A stretch of DNA of 64,000 nt, taken from assembly GCF_003968755.1 (NCBI RefSeq), contig NZ_RYDL01000004.1:124001-188000 (forward strand), read 5' to 3'. The notes below the pieces were generated by a model that was given only the letters and a program-made list of their open reading frames with translations, was not told the DNA's origin and did no database searches. Every line of letters starts with the position of its first letter. Position 1 is the stretch's first letter. Shown here one piece after another: positions 1 through 10,300 of the stretch. The position numbers and the translations under genes are program-made. Source of the DNA: Flavobacterium sp. RSP15 (GTDB lineage Bacteria; Bacteroidota; Bacteroidia; Flavobacteriales; Flavobacteriaceae).

Positions 1-449
1 TTTAAAATTATTAATACAATACCCACTTTTAGTGATATTCGATTTAAATTAAACCACGATAGAAAACTTTCTTCAGATACATTTATATATAAAAACAAAA
101 AAAGACACCTCTCAGCATCTTTCTACCTCTTCCCCTTACTCTTCCAACTATCATTTTTATCATAATTCCTCCTAAACTCAAAAACATTCCATCTCAGGTA
201 AAGACCTAAAAAAACAAACTACAATAAATCAAATTATTCCATACCTCAACTAAGGAACGCATCGAGAATTACTCTTTGATTATGGAATTAAAAAACGATT
301 TACCACTCACTTTTCACTAAAAAACACCTATTCAATTCACGAATTGAACACTATACTTTTAGCAAATAAAAATTACATTCTATAGTTTTGTCTGTCTTTC
401 CAAATACTTGTCTTGATATTCCGCATTCAATTCCTAACTATATAATCTA
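1..449. other. Intergenic region before the AraC-type regulator
   Basis: I see no coding region here on either strand. The stretch is very AT-rich. The one clear element is the palindrome at 331-348, listed separately, which probably belongs to the promoter region of the regulator starting at 450. Nothing identifies the gene to the left of the window. Confidence 0.6.
331..348. promoter_or_regulatory. Palindromic operator candidate upstream of the AraC-type gene
   Basis: Two perfect 8-bp arms, TTCAATTC and GAATTGAA, are separated by 2 bp. The site lies about 100 bp upstream of the regulator start. Close relatives of this palindrome occur at 22357-22374 (before rteC) and 24536-24574 (before the TPR-AraC gene). 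That recurrence makes a regulator-binding site more likely than chance. Confidence 0.5.
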
Positions 450-1355
450 ATGGAAAATCAAAAAACACAACAACGCATAAAGGAGATTTACCAAATGCTT
501 TTTGAAATGGCAACTGGTAATCTCGCTTTTAGAATTATCAAAATAGATCAAGACGACGAAGTCGGCAAGATGTCTGAAATGCTTAATAAACTCGCTGGAG
601 AAATGCATGATATATTACTCCAATCAAGTTACGTTAACCCTCATTACAGTTATCAAAACTTAGTACAAACAACATTTATCTTAGACGATAACTTTCTTAT
701 CAGCAATTTTAATGCACACGTTCTGCAAGCACTATACTATGAATCTGAAGAATTATTTCAGGTAGACTTTGGAAAATTTATCGCGCCACAGTCCTCCAGT
801 ATTTGGAATCAAAAAAAGATAGAAGCTTCACTAGATGACAATTACCATAGCACCGTTCATCTTATTTTTGTAACGGGTAATAATAAATTACTTCCAACTT
901 TTTGCACCATTTCACGGCTGCGCTACAGTGACAAAATAATAGTAAACTCAATTACTACGATATTGCAAGAATTGCTGTCAGACCCGAAGTATGTAATAAA
1001 AATAAATCCGGAAAAACAATCCGAAGCTATCGTCATGCAAAATCTTTATGATTACATATTAAATCACTTGGAGCAACCACTGCCAACCCTTAAAGAATTA
1101 GCTGTGCTTTTTGATTGTAATGAATACAAATTGAAACTTGGATTTCGTGAATTTTTCAAAACAAGTATTTATAATTTTTACCACGATGAAAGATTAAAAA
1201 GAGCACATTTGATGATCCAGCAAACAAAGATTCCACTCAAAGAAATTGCAATAATGAATGGCTTTAATACCTACCTCAACTTTTATAAAGCATTTAAAAA
1301 AAAATTTAAGTATGCACCGAGTGAAGTGGATCGTAGCCCGAATGAAGCTAATTAA
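450..1355 (+). CDS. AraC-family transcriptional regulator with PAS-like sensor region
   Basis: The C-terminal 100 residues (about 200-295) carry the two helix-turn-helix units of the AraC family: a first unit around LPTLKELAVLFDCNEYKLK and a second around PLKEIAIMNGFNTYLNFYKAFKKKF. The N-terminus (residues 10-55) looks like a HAMP-type helical segment (GNLAFRI, DEVGKM, LNKLAGEM) but has no membrane segment. Residues 65-180 look PAS-like. The protein is therefore probably a cytoplasmic sensor-regulator. It lies upstream of, and on the same strand as, the MauE-like gene (101-bp gap). It may control that gene and the convergent SusCD-peptidase operon, but this is inferred from position only. The ligand is unknown. 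Confidence 0.85.
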   Translation: MENQKTQQRIKEIYQMLFEMATGNLAFRIIKIDQDDEVGKMSEMLNKLAGEMHDILLQSSYVNPHYSYQNLVQTTFILDDNFLISNFNAHVLQALYYESEELFQVDFGKFIAPQSSSIWNQKKIEASLDDNYHSTVHLIFVTGNNKLLPTFCTISRLRYSDKIIVNSITTILQELLSDPKYVIKINPEKQSEAIVMQNLYDYILNHLEQPLPTLKELAVLFDCNEYKLKLGFREFFKTSIYNFYHDERLKRAHLMIQQTKIPLKEIAIMNGFNTYLNFYKAFKKKFKYAPSEVDRSPNEAN

Positions 1356-1456
1356 ATACTGAACAGCTTCAACTCTATTTTGGATAACGAAAGTTCTGAT
1401 TTGCATAACATTATACTTTTATATTGTAGAATTTTACAAGACTAAAAAAGCAACTT

Positions 1457-2965
1457 ATGAAAATTTCTGAAAAAATTAAAAGTGTTATAGTAAATTTCAT
1501 AAGTTGGCTCTTTATTTTGCTTTTTACTTATGCAGCGACCAACAAAGTACTTGATTTCGAAAATTTCAAACAGCAACTAGGACAGTCACCGCTGTTGAGT
1601 TCTTTTGCCGAACAAGTAGCATGGGCGGTTCCGTCAGCTGAATTTTTAATTGTTATCTTATTGGTTTTACCAAAGTTTAGGTATCCAGCCTTGGTATCAT
1701 CTTTCGTGTTAATGCTAATGTTTACCGCTTACATCTATATTATTTTAAATCATAGCGTATTTGTTCCTTGTTCTTGTGGAGGTATTTTAGAAAAAATGAA
1801 TTGGCACGAGCATTTGATTTTTAACATAGGATTTGTTTTCTTGGCACTGATTGGATTGTGGTTGCAACCAACACCATCTATCACTATAAAAAGGAAATTA
1901 ATTGTGGTGTCCAGTTCTGCATTGACAGGTATTATTATAGTAATTGCTTTATTTTTAATCTCGGAAAATATCCATAGTTATCACAATAAATTTGTGCGGC
2001 GTTTATCAAGTGCCCCTGCAACCAAAATCAAGGACTATAACCTCAAATTAAGGTCGTACTATTTTGCTGGGGCAGATGGTGATCATGTTTACTTGGGAAA
2101 TACAACCTCGCAGTTATTAATGACCGTTGTAGATACAGCGTTAAATAAAACAACGATACACAATATTACGCTTGACAAAATCGACCTGCCATTTCGTTCA
2201 CTGACAATTAGAGTAAACGGCCCCTATTTTTATATTTATGACGGAACGGTTCCTTGCATATTTAGGGGTAAAATTTCGGACTGGAAGGCTAAGTTATACA
2301 AAAGTGGCTCTGAGTACTTTACCTATGCAGAAGCAATTGACTCAACCTCTTTGGCAGTTCGCGTTCAAAAACGGGGTAGTGGTGAAAGTATATTAGGTAA
2401 AGTTGACTTGCTCTCTACTAAAAAGACAGTGTTAAACCCTAATTTATTGCAAAAACAGATTGATGGCCTGTTCGATACTGATGGCTCATTAATGTATAGT
2501 AATGAAATTAACAGAATAATTTACTTGTATGCCTATCGCAATCAATTTATCGTCGTCGATCCTAAACTAAATTTAGATTATAGAGGTAATACAATAGACA
2601 CGATCGCACATTCAAATATTGAATTGGTAGATTTAGAAAAACGTGGGGAGCGAAAATTTGCAAAAAAGCCGTTGCTAGTAAATAAAGATGCAGCTGTTTA
2701 TGGTAATGTACTCTTTGTAAACAGTAATATCCCCGGTCGATATGAAAGCTTAGAAATGTGGAAACTAGCCAGTATTGTAGATAGCTATGATATCTCTTCA
2801 AATAGCTATCTCGAAAGCTTCTATGTCTACGATGTCGACAAACAAAAGTTACGTGATATAATAGTACATGGTGATAAGCTTTACACCCTAGTGGGAAATC
2901 ACCTTATAAGCTACAAACTACAGCCCATAATTACAGCTAATTATAAAAAACAGAGTCGGTCGTAA
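1457..2965 (+). CDS. MauE/DoxX-like membrane protein with C-terminal propeller-like domain
   Basis: Residues 1-175 contain about five hydrophobic helices with the MauE/DoxX pattern: a first helix ending in YAATNKVLDFENFKQQL and a CSCGG motif after the third. MauE-type proteins are linked to disulfide chemistry at the membrane, and the CSC pair fits a redox-active site. Residues 180-500 form a periplasmic region of repeated beta-rich segments (YLGNTTSQLL, FYIYDGTV, YVYDVDKQKL) that looks like a degenerate beta-propeller. The gene is followed after 89 bp by a cysteine-containing DUF6520-like gene. A role in oxidising or handling that small protein is plausible but unproven. The N-terminal assignment is fairly sure; the C-terminal function is unknown. 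Confidence 0.75.
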   Translation: MKISEKIKSVIVNFISWLFILLFTYAATNKVLDFENFKQQLGQSPLLSSFAEQVAWAVPSAEFLIVILLVLPKFRYPALVSSFVLMLMFTAYIYIILNHSVFVPCSCGGILEKMNWHEHLIFNIGFVFLALIGLWLQPTPSITIKRKLIVVSSSALTGIIIVIALFLISENIHSYHNKFVRRLSSAPATKIKDYNLKLRSYYFAGADGDHVYLGNTTSQLLMTVVDTALNKTTIHNITLDKIDLPFRSLTIRVNGPYFYIYDGTVPCIFRGKISDWKAKLYKSGSEYFTYAEAIDSTSLAVRVQKRGSGESILGKVDLLSTKKTVLNPNLLQKQIDGLFDTDGSLMYSNEINRIIYLYAYRNQFIVVDPKLNLDYRGNTIDTIAHSNIELVDLEKRGERKFAKKPLLVNKDAAVYGNVLFVNSNIPGRYESLEMWKLASIVDSYDISSNSYLESFYVYDVDKQKLRDIIVHGDKLYTLVGNHLISYKLQPIITANYKKQSRS

Positions 2966-3054
2966 ACCCGACTAAGCAATCTATTGGCCAAATAGCAGGA
3001 CAAGATCGAAAACCTGTAAAAAAGAGTAGATCAAAACTTTTAATTTTTACGATT

Positions 3055-3333
3055 ATGAAAACTAAAATTTTAAAATTCGGTATGCCGGTAGCATTTGTTG
3101 CTCTCGGATTAGTTGGTGCTTTATCCTCAAATGCGATGGAAAAAAAGGCAACCGTACTAGTTAGTGAAACGGGTTATAAAAAGGTAATTGGTGCTGCCCA
3201 ACCTTGTCAACCTGTAGAATCGTGTGATAACGTTCAAGGTCAGCTTTGTAAGTCAAGCATTGATAACTCGCAGTTGTATCGTCGCATAAGCGACAACCAA
3301 TGTCCGACCATGTTGTTTAGAAGTAATCCTTAA
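3055..3333 (+). CDS. DUF6520-like small secreted protein
   Basis: This is a 92-residue protein with an N-terminal signal sequence (MKTKILKFGMPVAFVALGLVGALSS) followed by a short mature part with four cysteines (PCQPVESC, QGQLC, DNQC). The start and size match the DUF6520 family that I recognise from Flavobacteriia, whose function is unknown. The paired cysteines suggest disulfides in the periplasm, which would fit the upstream MauE-like protein. The gene ends directly before a strong bidirectional terminator. It could be a secreted peptide or a partner of the neighbouring transport system. No activity can be assigned from sequence. Confidence 0.75.
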   Translation: MKTKILKFGMPVAFVALGLVGALSSNAMEKKATVLVSETGYKKVIGAAQPCQPVESCDNVQGQLCKSSIDNSQLYRRISDNQCPTMLFRSNP

Positions 3334-3342
3334 TTTTTAAAG

Positions 3343-3375
3343 AAAAGCCGCCACAATAAAATGTGACGGCTTTTC
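3343..3375. terminator. Bidirectional terminator between DUF6520-like gene and S9 peptidase
   Basis: The arms AAAAGCCGCCACA and TGTGACGGCTTTT form a long GC-centred hairpin with one G-U pair and a short loop, with A/T tracts on both sides. It sits 10 bp after the + strand stop and 4 bp before the - strand stop, so it can end both convergent transcripts. Confidence 0.85.
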
Positions 3376-3378
3376 AAT

Positions 3379-5979
3379 TTAAGATTTTAAATATTTCGCA
3401 AACCAGGCTTCAATTCGCTTTGTTAGATCTGCTTGATTTTTCTTGTCTATTATTGTGTGAGATTCCTCGGGATAAATAAGTAGAGTATGTTCTTTCTTCA
3501 ACCTTCTCAAAGCAAAATAAAACTCGATGCTTTGAAAATAATGTACCTGTTTGTCTTCATCTCCTGTCCATGCCAATAAAGGTGTCGCTACATTTTGAGC
3601 CAGTAACACCGGTGAATTGTTGAGGTAACTTGACATATCTTCAAATAAAGACATTCCTATACGTTCCTGATCAATTTCATATCGATAAAAATCTGAAGTC
3701 GCATAATTACTGTTATAATAAAGATAACTTGATACCAAATCTGTAATAGCTGCCCCGGCGACTGCCGCGGCAAACCGATTTGTTTTCGTTATGATATAAT
3801 CCGTTTCAAAGCCACCAAAAGAATGCCCTGTTAATCCAATTCTTGCAGGATCTATACTAAAGTTTAAAAGCACCGCATCAACTGCAGCCAATACACATTT
3901 TTTTGCTGATTCACCTGTTTGCCGCATTTCATAGACAATATCAGGCAATAGGATAAAATAACCTTTTGACGACAATACCGAAAAGTTAATCCCATTCTCG
4001 TTCAATAGCGTCGGCTTAACATACCGATGTAAACTACCTCCTTGTCTTTCATAAATGCTAACAATCATAGGATACTTGACCGTAGGATCAAAATCCGCAG
4101 GATAAATTAAAACACCCGATAAGGGTTTTCCATCTACAACATACGAAACCTTCTCAACCTTAGCCCACAAATAGTTGTGGTGCTGAAAATTGCTGCGATA
4201 CAATTCTTTTACTTTCCCAAGAGCATCGACGAACAGCAACTCAGGGGGCGCATCAAAATGTTGCGAGATAAAAGTAAAAGCGTTACTATTTTTAGCCTTT
4301 ACCACACGGTCAGTTCTTTTGTATTCCCAAAAAATTGGACGCGCACCAGTTGTCCAATCGTAACTATAAAATCCACTATACCCTGTCGCAGTATTTTGGG
4401 CAGATAAAATACACTGCGTTGAATAACTGATAATTACAGTCGTCCGATCCATGTAATCGAACTTAGAGAGGAGCCTGCGTTGGGCAGTTGCAAAACGAAA
4501 AGTAGTTTTATTTTCACGTCCTTTGGTCAACCGTTTCTTTGCCTTTCCGTCAGCGCTAATCATCCAAATATCAAACTGGTCATAAATGAAAAGAGAGTTG
4601 TCGTCTATGCTCCACCCTGCAATACCATATAAAGGAACTTGCCCCGCACGATCATAATCGATATCACGAACTGGAACGCCCAAATCTTGAGTAATATTTC
4701 GGTGTTCGTCCTTCTTGAAATCATACACCCACCAGTCACCATTTACTGAATAAGATAAGTAATTGCCCTTGGGAGAAAATGCCGGCTCCATCCCCGTCCC
4801 AGGATATCCTTTGAGCAATAATCGCTTTGTACCCGTTTGAACTGCAGTTACATAAATATCTCTCGATCCTATACCATCAAAATGTGGCTCAGATTCGAAT
4901 TCATTCCAAGTCAACGCATATTCTGCGGTACGCCCAATTAGTGCAGAGGGCTCTTCCCTGTTGCTAATCTGCAAAAACCGACCCGATTCTACGAACCATA
5001 CTGCGACTTTATCCTGTAATGTAAAGTCTCCATACATTTTTAAATTGGGATAGATTTGCTTGTCATTTCCATTCCATACTTGAACAACTTCGGCTGTATC
5101 TTCATTCGGCACATTTTCTTTCAACTTGAAAAAGATCCGATTTCCATCATTTGAAATAGTAATCGAACTAAAACCAGCACCTATGCTCATATCATTAGGA
5201 AAATTGGAACAGCTTTCCGGATCAAATGATAAAAGCTTCCCAGTATCTAACCGATAGGCATACAGCTTGCCTCTCAAGCCATTATTTTGAATAAAGGCAA
5301 TAGTTTGGTTAAGCCAGCTCAGGTTTTTAATCGCGCCATCTGTTAAAACCGGTATCTCTTTTTTTATAAAATTGTCAAAGATTTCAAGTATTTCCACTTT
5401 CTCTTTTCCAGTAACGTAGGCAATCGCATCCTTGCGTATATTCCATATCCATTCGTTGATATTATCAGCATTAGCCACGGTTTGACCAAGCATGTTTTTT
5501 ACAGTTAAGCGTTGGTTGCCACTTTGATCATCACTAATCAGTATTAAGTATTTACCATTGCCCGAAAATGAATAGCTGCTAATTTTCGGAAAGTAATTCA
5601 CTTTTCCTGATGTTAAGTCTTGCAAAACCAATGTATTATTCTGCTTACACGCAAACCAATTTTCACCATTAAACTCCCCATTTGTACCATGAGGAAATGC
5701 GTATTTTTTTCTGCTTTTTGTTGCTATAGCAAATAGCGTATCAGCTGTATCGTATTGCAGGCTGTAACTTGCCCAACCTCCCTTATCAGAAATACTGTGC
5801 GATAGCATATCACTCCATAAATGATAATCTTCTTGCGGTACCGTTTTCTTTTGTAAAACCTGCCCTACTACCGTGCAGCCCACTAGCAAAAAACAATATG
5901 TAGTTAAGCGGAAAAAAAAAGAATGACGAAGTTTTTTCTTTCTCTGAACTATTCTAGTAACCATCATTTTGTGGGGCAA
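3379..5979 (-). CDS. S9-family (prolyl oligopeptidase-like) peptidase
   Basis: This 866-residue protein has the S9 layout. An N-terminal beta-propeller region (about 60-580) with repeats such as SFSGNGKYLILISDD precedes a C-terminal alpha/beta-hydrolase. The catalytic serine is in GHSFGGF (about residue 718), the aspartate in GDEDKQ (about 806) and the histidine in EESHTI (about 840). The hydrophobic N-terminus with LLVGC suggests a lipoprotein or exported enzyme. An alternative start at the next methionines shortens it by four to five residues. The gene overlaps the end of susD by 26 bp, so it is the third gene of the susCD operon. It probably trims peptides imported by, or presented to, the SusCD pair. 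Confidence 0.88.
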   Translation of the reverse strand: MPHKMMVTRIVQRKKKLRHSFFFRLTTYCFLLVGCTVVGQVLQKKTVPQEDYHLWSDMLSHSISDKGGWASYSLQYDTADTLFAIATKSRKKYAFPHGTNGEFNGENWFACKQNNTLVLQDLTSGKVNYFPKISSYSFSGNGKYLILISDDQSGNQRLTVKNMLGQTVANADNINEWIWNIRKDAIAYVTGKEKVEILEIFDNFIKKEIPVLTDGAIKNLSWLNQTIAFIQNNGLRGKLYAYRLDTGKLLSFDPESCSNFPNDMSIGAGFSSITISNDGNRIFFKLKENVPNEDTAEVVQVWNGNDKQIYPNLKMYGDFTLQDKVAVWFVESGRFLQISNREEPSALIGRTAEYALTWNEFESEPHFDGIGSRDIYVTAVQTGTKRLLLKGYPGTGMEPAFSPKGNYLSYSVNGDWWVYDFKKDEHRNITQDLGVPVRDIDYDRAGQVPLYGIAGWSIDDNSLFIYDQFDIWMISADGKAKKRLTKGRENKTTFRFATAQRRLLSKFDYMDRTTVIISYSTQCILSAQNTATGYSGFYSYDWTTGARPIFWEYKRTDRVVKAKNSNAFTFISQHFDAPPELLFVDALGKVKELYRSNFQHHNYLWAKVEKVSYVVDGKPLSGVLIYPADFDPTVKYPMIVSIYERQGGSLHRYVKPTLLNENGINFSVLSSKGYFILLPDIVYEMRQTGESAKKCVLAAVDAVLLNFSIDPARIGLTGHSFGGFETDYIITKTNRFAAAVAGAAITDLVSSYLYYNSNYATSDFYRYEIDQERIGMSLFEDMSSYLNNSPVLLAQNVATPLLAWTGDEDKQVHYFQSIEFYFALRRLKKEHTLLIYPEESHTIIDKKNQADLTKRIEAWFAKYLKS

Positions 5980-7348
5980 GATTTGGGTTTAACAACAATT
6001 CTTTTTGAGGTAGCGGAAGTAATCTATCTGTAGTATTCCAACCCAATTTCACAGGAGACAATGCAGTATCCAATAAGCCATTTCTTTTTAGGTCAAAGAA
6101 GCGGTGTCCAAATTCACAAAAAAGTTCCGTTTGGCGTTCCTTTAGCACGGCAGTGATAATTTCTGCACTAGTTGTTGCTGGTGTATCCCCTAAACCTGCT
6201 GTATTCCTTATCTTATTCAAATCTTCTTTAGCGCCAATCAAATCACCTTGCTGCGCTCTAGCTTCAGCACGAATCAGATACTGCTCAGCAAGTCGGAGCA
6301 CAATCGAGTATTCTACAGAACTCCCCGTATTGGAAGACTCTTTATATTTATAAGCGTGAGACCAACTATTAACACCCGTTGTAATCATTTTTGTCCAGTG
6401 TACTTTTCTTTGATCATTAGCCTCAAACGCAGTAAGAATGGTCGGTGAAAGTGATGATGAAGGTGGCGGTCCGTTAAAAAACACAAATGTTTTAGCTTCC
6501 TTTGTATTGTCTCCCATCATAGCAGGCATCAATTGCCAAATCGTAGTTGTACTTTCTTTAAGGAAAATTTTATCAAGATCATTCTCCCATACATAAACAT
6601 CTGTTTGGTTCAGAACGGCAGAAGCAGCATTGGAAGCCTGATCCCATAAATGGAGATAAAGGTTAACTCTCGCCAGCATGGCATAAGCCGCACAGCGGTT
6701 TGGCCTTACACGTTCTGAACTAATATAGGAGTCGGGCAAAAGTGCAATAGCCTGTTCAAGATCAGATTTAACTAAGAGTAGTGCATCATTTTCAGCAGTA
6801 CGATGCGCAATGCGATTGGCTGCATAATTGGTAGTGCTAATATACGGCACACCACCAAAGGAATTTACCAAATAGAAATGAATCAACGCTCGTACAAAAA
6901 GAGCTTCACCTTTCAATTGGTTACGGTCAGGTTCTGGCAGAGAAACAGAATGATCCACACCCTCAATCACGGCATTGGCAGCATAAATTTGGCTATAGCT
7001 ACTGTTCCATAATTGTGCTATTTCTGTTCCCGATGCTTGCAAAGCATTAGTACCGTAATTAAATGATAAACTACCTGGATTATAATAGGAGGTAAGTTCA
7101 TCACTGTAGAGCCCCAACTGGTTCGAAAACCCTGTAAATAGGCCTGTAAATAGGCCATTATCGCGCATTTTTGTGTAAATATCAGTCATCGCGGCATTAG
7201 CGGTAAGACGGTCTTCAAAAACAGCATCAGCAGTAAGCTGTGAATCTGGAAGGTCAACTTCTGTGAAGCTATCGCAGCTTGTAAACAGTATAGCAATACT
7301 TATAATCAAAATAGGTAACATTGCTTTCTTTGATAGTATATTTTTCAT
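5954..7348 (-). CDS. SusD/RagB-family outer-membrane lipoprotein
   Basis: The 464-residue protein starts with a lipoprotein signal peptide ending ILFTSC, with the lipidated cysteine at residue 25. Internal features match the SusD/RagB fold: the TPR-like segment LKGEALFVRALIHFYLVNSF and the C-terminal motif LRLAEQYLIRAEARAQ followed by ELFCEFGHRFFDLKR. SusD-type lipoproteins form the lid that captures nutrients above a SusC-type channel. The gene lies 8 bp downstream of susC and overlaps the S9 peptidase gene, so all three are probably co-transcribed. A peptidase partner instead of a glycosidase suggests peptide rather than glycan cargo (inference). Confidence 0.93.
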   Translation of the reverse strand: MKNILSKKAMLPILIISIAILFTSCDSFTEVDLPDSQLTADAVFEDRLTANAAMTDIYTKMRDNGLFTGLFTGFSNQLGLYSDELTSYYNPGSLSFNYGTNALQASGTEIAQLWNSSYSQIYAANAVIEGVDHSVSLPEPDRNQLKGEALFVRALIHFYLVNSFGGVPYISTTNYAANRIAHRTAENDALLLVKSDLEQAIALLPDSYISSERVRPNRCAAYAMLARVNLYLHLWDQASNAASAVLNQTDVYVWENDLDKIFLKESTTTIWQLMPAMMGDNTKEAKTFVFFNGPPPSSSLSPTILTAFEANDQRKVHWTKMITTGVNSWSHAYKYKESSNTGSSVEYSIVLRLAEQYLIRAEARAQQGDLIGAKEDLNKIRNTAGLGDTPATTSAEIITAVLKERQTELFCEFGHRFFDLKRNGLLDTALSPVKLGWNTTDRLLPLPQKELLLNPNLAPQNDGY

Positions 7349-7356
7349 GGCTTCAG

Positions 7357-10300
7357 TTAAAAAGTGATTTGTAATGTAGAAGTATAAACGCGTAAAGGAG
7401 GCATGAAACCTGCAGTCTTAAATTCAGGATCCCCTCCCTTATAAGAAGTGAGGACAAGTACATTTTGCCCCTGCACGCTCAGCTTGCAACTAAAGGATTT
7501 TGTCCATTGTTTCGGCAAATCGTAGGTCAGTGAAATATTCTTCAGCCTGATGTAAGAAGCATCCGCTATAACCGCATCACTTTGGGAGTAAAGAGTGTTT
7601 GCACGCTGGGCAGTAGGATTGATTCCTGTACTATAAAGCTGATTAGGACCTCTATCTCCCTGATTTTGCCAGTGAGACACAAATGATGCTGGCTGGTTCG
7701 ACATGGTTCCCGGCAAAAGGGTTCCAAATGCTTCAGTATAGTTTTCCTGCTTAACAAACTGAAACAAAAAGTCCAGTTGCACCGCTCCGTACTTCAACTG
7801 GTTTTGCAATCCCCCATAAAACTTCGGATTCAGTTCTTTTACAAACCCCCTGTCATCATTAGCCGATAGTAGACCATCACCGTTTAAGTCCTCAAACTGA
7901 TAAGTACCAGTCTGCGGGTCAAGACCAATATAATGGAATACCTTAACAATATTCAAAGGTTGACCAATGACAAATTGAGATTGGTAAGACGAACCTTTCA
8001 GATCCGGAAAAGAGAGCAGTTTATTCCTAGCACTAGTAAAATTGAAATTCGTTGTCCAACTCAATTTATCGCCTTGCAGGTTCAACGTACGTAAGGTCAA
8101 TTCATAACCACTATTTTGTACTTCTGCGTCAAGATTTGCCTGTATCGAGTTAAATCCGGTAGTTCCTGGTAAAGGCACACCTAGTAATTGACTGCTCGAA
8201 CGATTTCGGTACCAAGCCGCAGTCAAAAAAATACGGTCTTTCAAAAATCCTGTTTCTAGTGCTACTTCAAGTTTTCGGTTGGTTTCCCATCCAAAGTCCT
8301 TATTGAATAATCTTGTCGGTTGTAAACCGCTTATGCCTTCATAATTGCTACCAGATGTACTGTAGGTATCAAGATACTGATAGTCTCCTATCTGATCATT
8401 TCCAGTGGTACCATAACTGGCTCGTAGCTTTCCAAAACTGAGGAATTCTGCATGTTTTTTTATTATTGGTTCGTCACCGAAAAGCCATGATGCCCCAACA
8501 GCCCCAAAGCTTGCAAACCGGTTAGCAATCCCAAACCGGCTTGATCCATCTCTTCTACCCGTCATATTGATAATATAGCGGCCTTTCCAGTTAAAATTTG
8601 CCCTGCCAAAAAAAGCCTGGTATTTGTACATTGTTGCATCACTGTTCATAATGGAGAATAGGGATGCCGATGCCGGATTTTCAATTAGACCGTTGCTCGA
8701 AAATCCATAGCCCATATGCACAACTTGATTCGACATCTGCTGTTGAAAAGTGCTACCGGCAAGCAGATCTATCTTGACTTGGCCTGCTGTCAACTGGTAG
8801 TTAGCCTGCGGCTCAATAATCCACGAATTACGGCTTGTATTGTTTTCAAAAACCAGCGATGAGGAACTGTCTAAACCGTATGCGGGGTTATACATCGTTG
8901 AAGGCAACAGATTTAATTCTTTGTAACGCAAATCGCTGTAACCAAAACTCGATTTGAGTTCGAATCCTTTAAACAGAATGTAGGAGAGCAGTGAGTTAGC
9001 AATAAGGTCATTAGTTCTCCCTTTAAAGTCCGTCGCAAGTAATTGCAGCGGGTTTTCAAAAGTACCGTTTTCCCAATTCAAATTCCCTAAGACATCATAA
9101 AGCGAAGGCGCGTTGGGTGCTAAGCTTAGAGCTGTTCCCATAAAGTCAGCTGTCGGCATAGTATTGTTTTGTACCACATAACCCGTCGTAAAATTAATCC
9201 TGAACCGTTGGTCTTCCGACTCGTGATTAAGATTCAGGTGAACATTGCCTTTTTCGTACTTATAGTCACCCGGAAACACAGTAGTCTCTTTATTATAAGT
9301 ACCATTTAATACAAATTGCGTTTGCTTTGAACCGCCTGACAATGAGGTTTGCATGGTATTAATACTGGAGTTTCCTCCCAATAATTCTTTTTGCCAGTTC
9401 GTATATCGGTTTTGATCCCATGTTCCGTTAATGTCATAGGCATTAGCCGGATAATCCGTCACGCCATCATTGGCATACGCTTCACGCCTCATTGCAAGGT
9501 ACTCTTCGGTATTCATTAGCTTCATAAAGCGGGTGACATGGCCTGAACCACTAGAGACACTACCCGTGAATTTAGTTTTGCCTGCTTTTCCTCTTTTGGT
9601 GCTGATAAGCACAACACCATTGGCACCGCGCGACCCGTAAATAGCGGTTGCATCGGCATCTTTCAATACTTCTATACTTTCTATATCCCCAGGATTAATG
9701 CTATTTAACGGACTCGTTCTTCGTGGCAAATGTCCAGACGTAAAAAGGCTTCCAATGGGTTCAGAAGCATAAGGCACACCATCCACGATATACATGGGGC
9801 TATTACCATCAAACCGCAGGCTGTTTTGTCCCCGTATCTGGATATCAAATCCCCCACCTGGCATTCCCGTTGTCTGGGTAATATTAACCCCAGCCATCCT
9901 TCCCTGCATCGTAGCAAGCACATTTGTTACTGGTTGTGTTTCAATATCCTTAGCTGTAATACGGGCAATACTTCCGGTGCGCTCCTTTTCTTTGACAGAA
10001 TAATAACCCGCATTGATGTGAACTTCCTGTAGTTGGGTAGCATCTTCTTGTAATTGTACGTTTAGTATTTTACGTCCGTCTATAGGTTCTGTAACGGTTA
10101 CAAATCCCATAAAACTAAAGACTACTATATCGTCTGCTGATGCAGTTAGCCTATAGTTCCCGTTAAAGTCCGAAATAGTTCCCGCTGTAGCTTTTCCTTT
10201 TACGGAAATGGTCACACCGGCTAAAGGGTTTGTACCATCAGTGATAGTACCACTGACTTGCACTTGCTGTTGAGGTATAATTTTTTTTGTTACCGTCGCA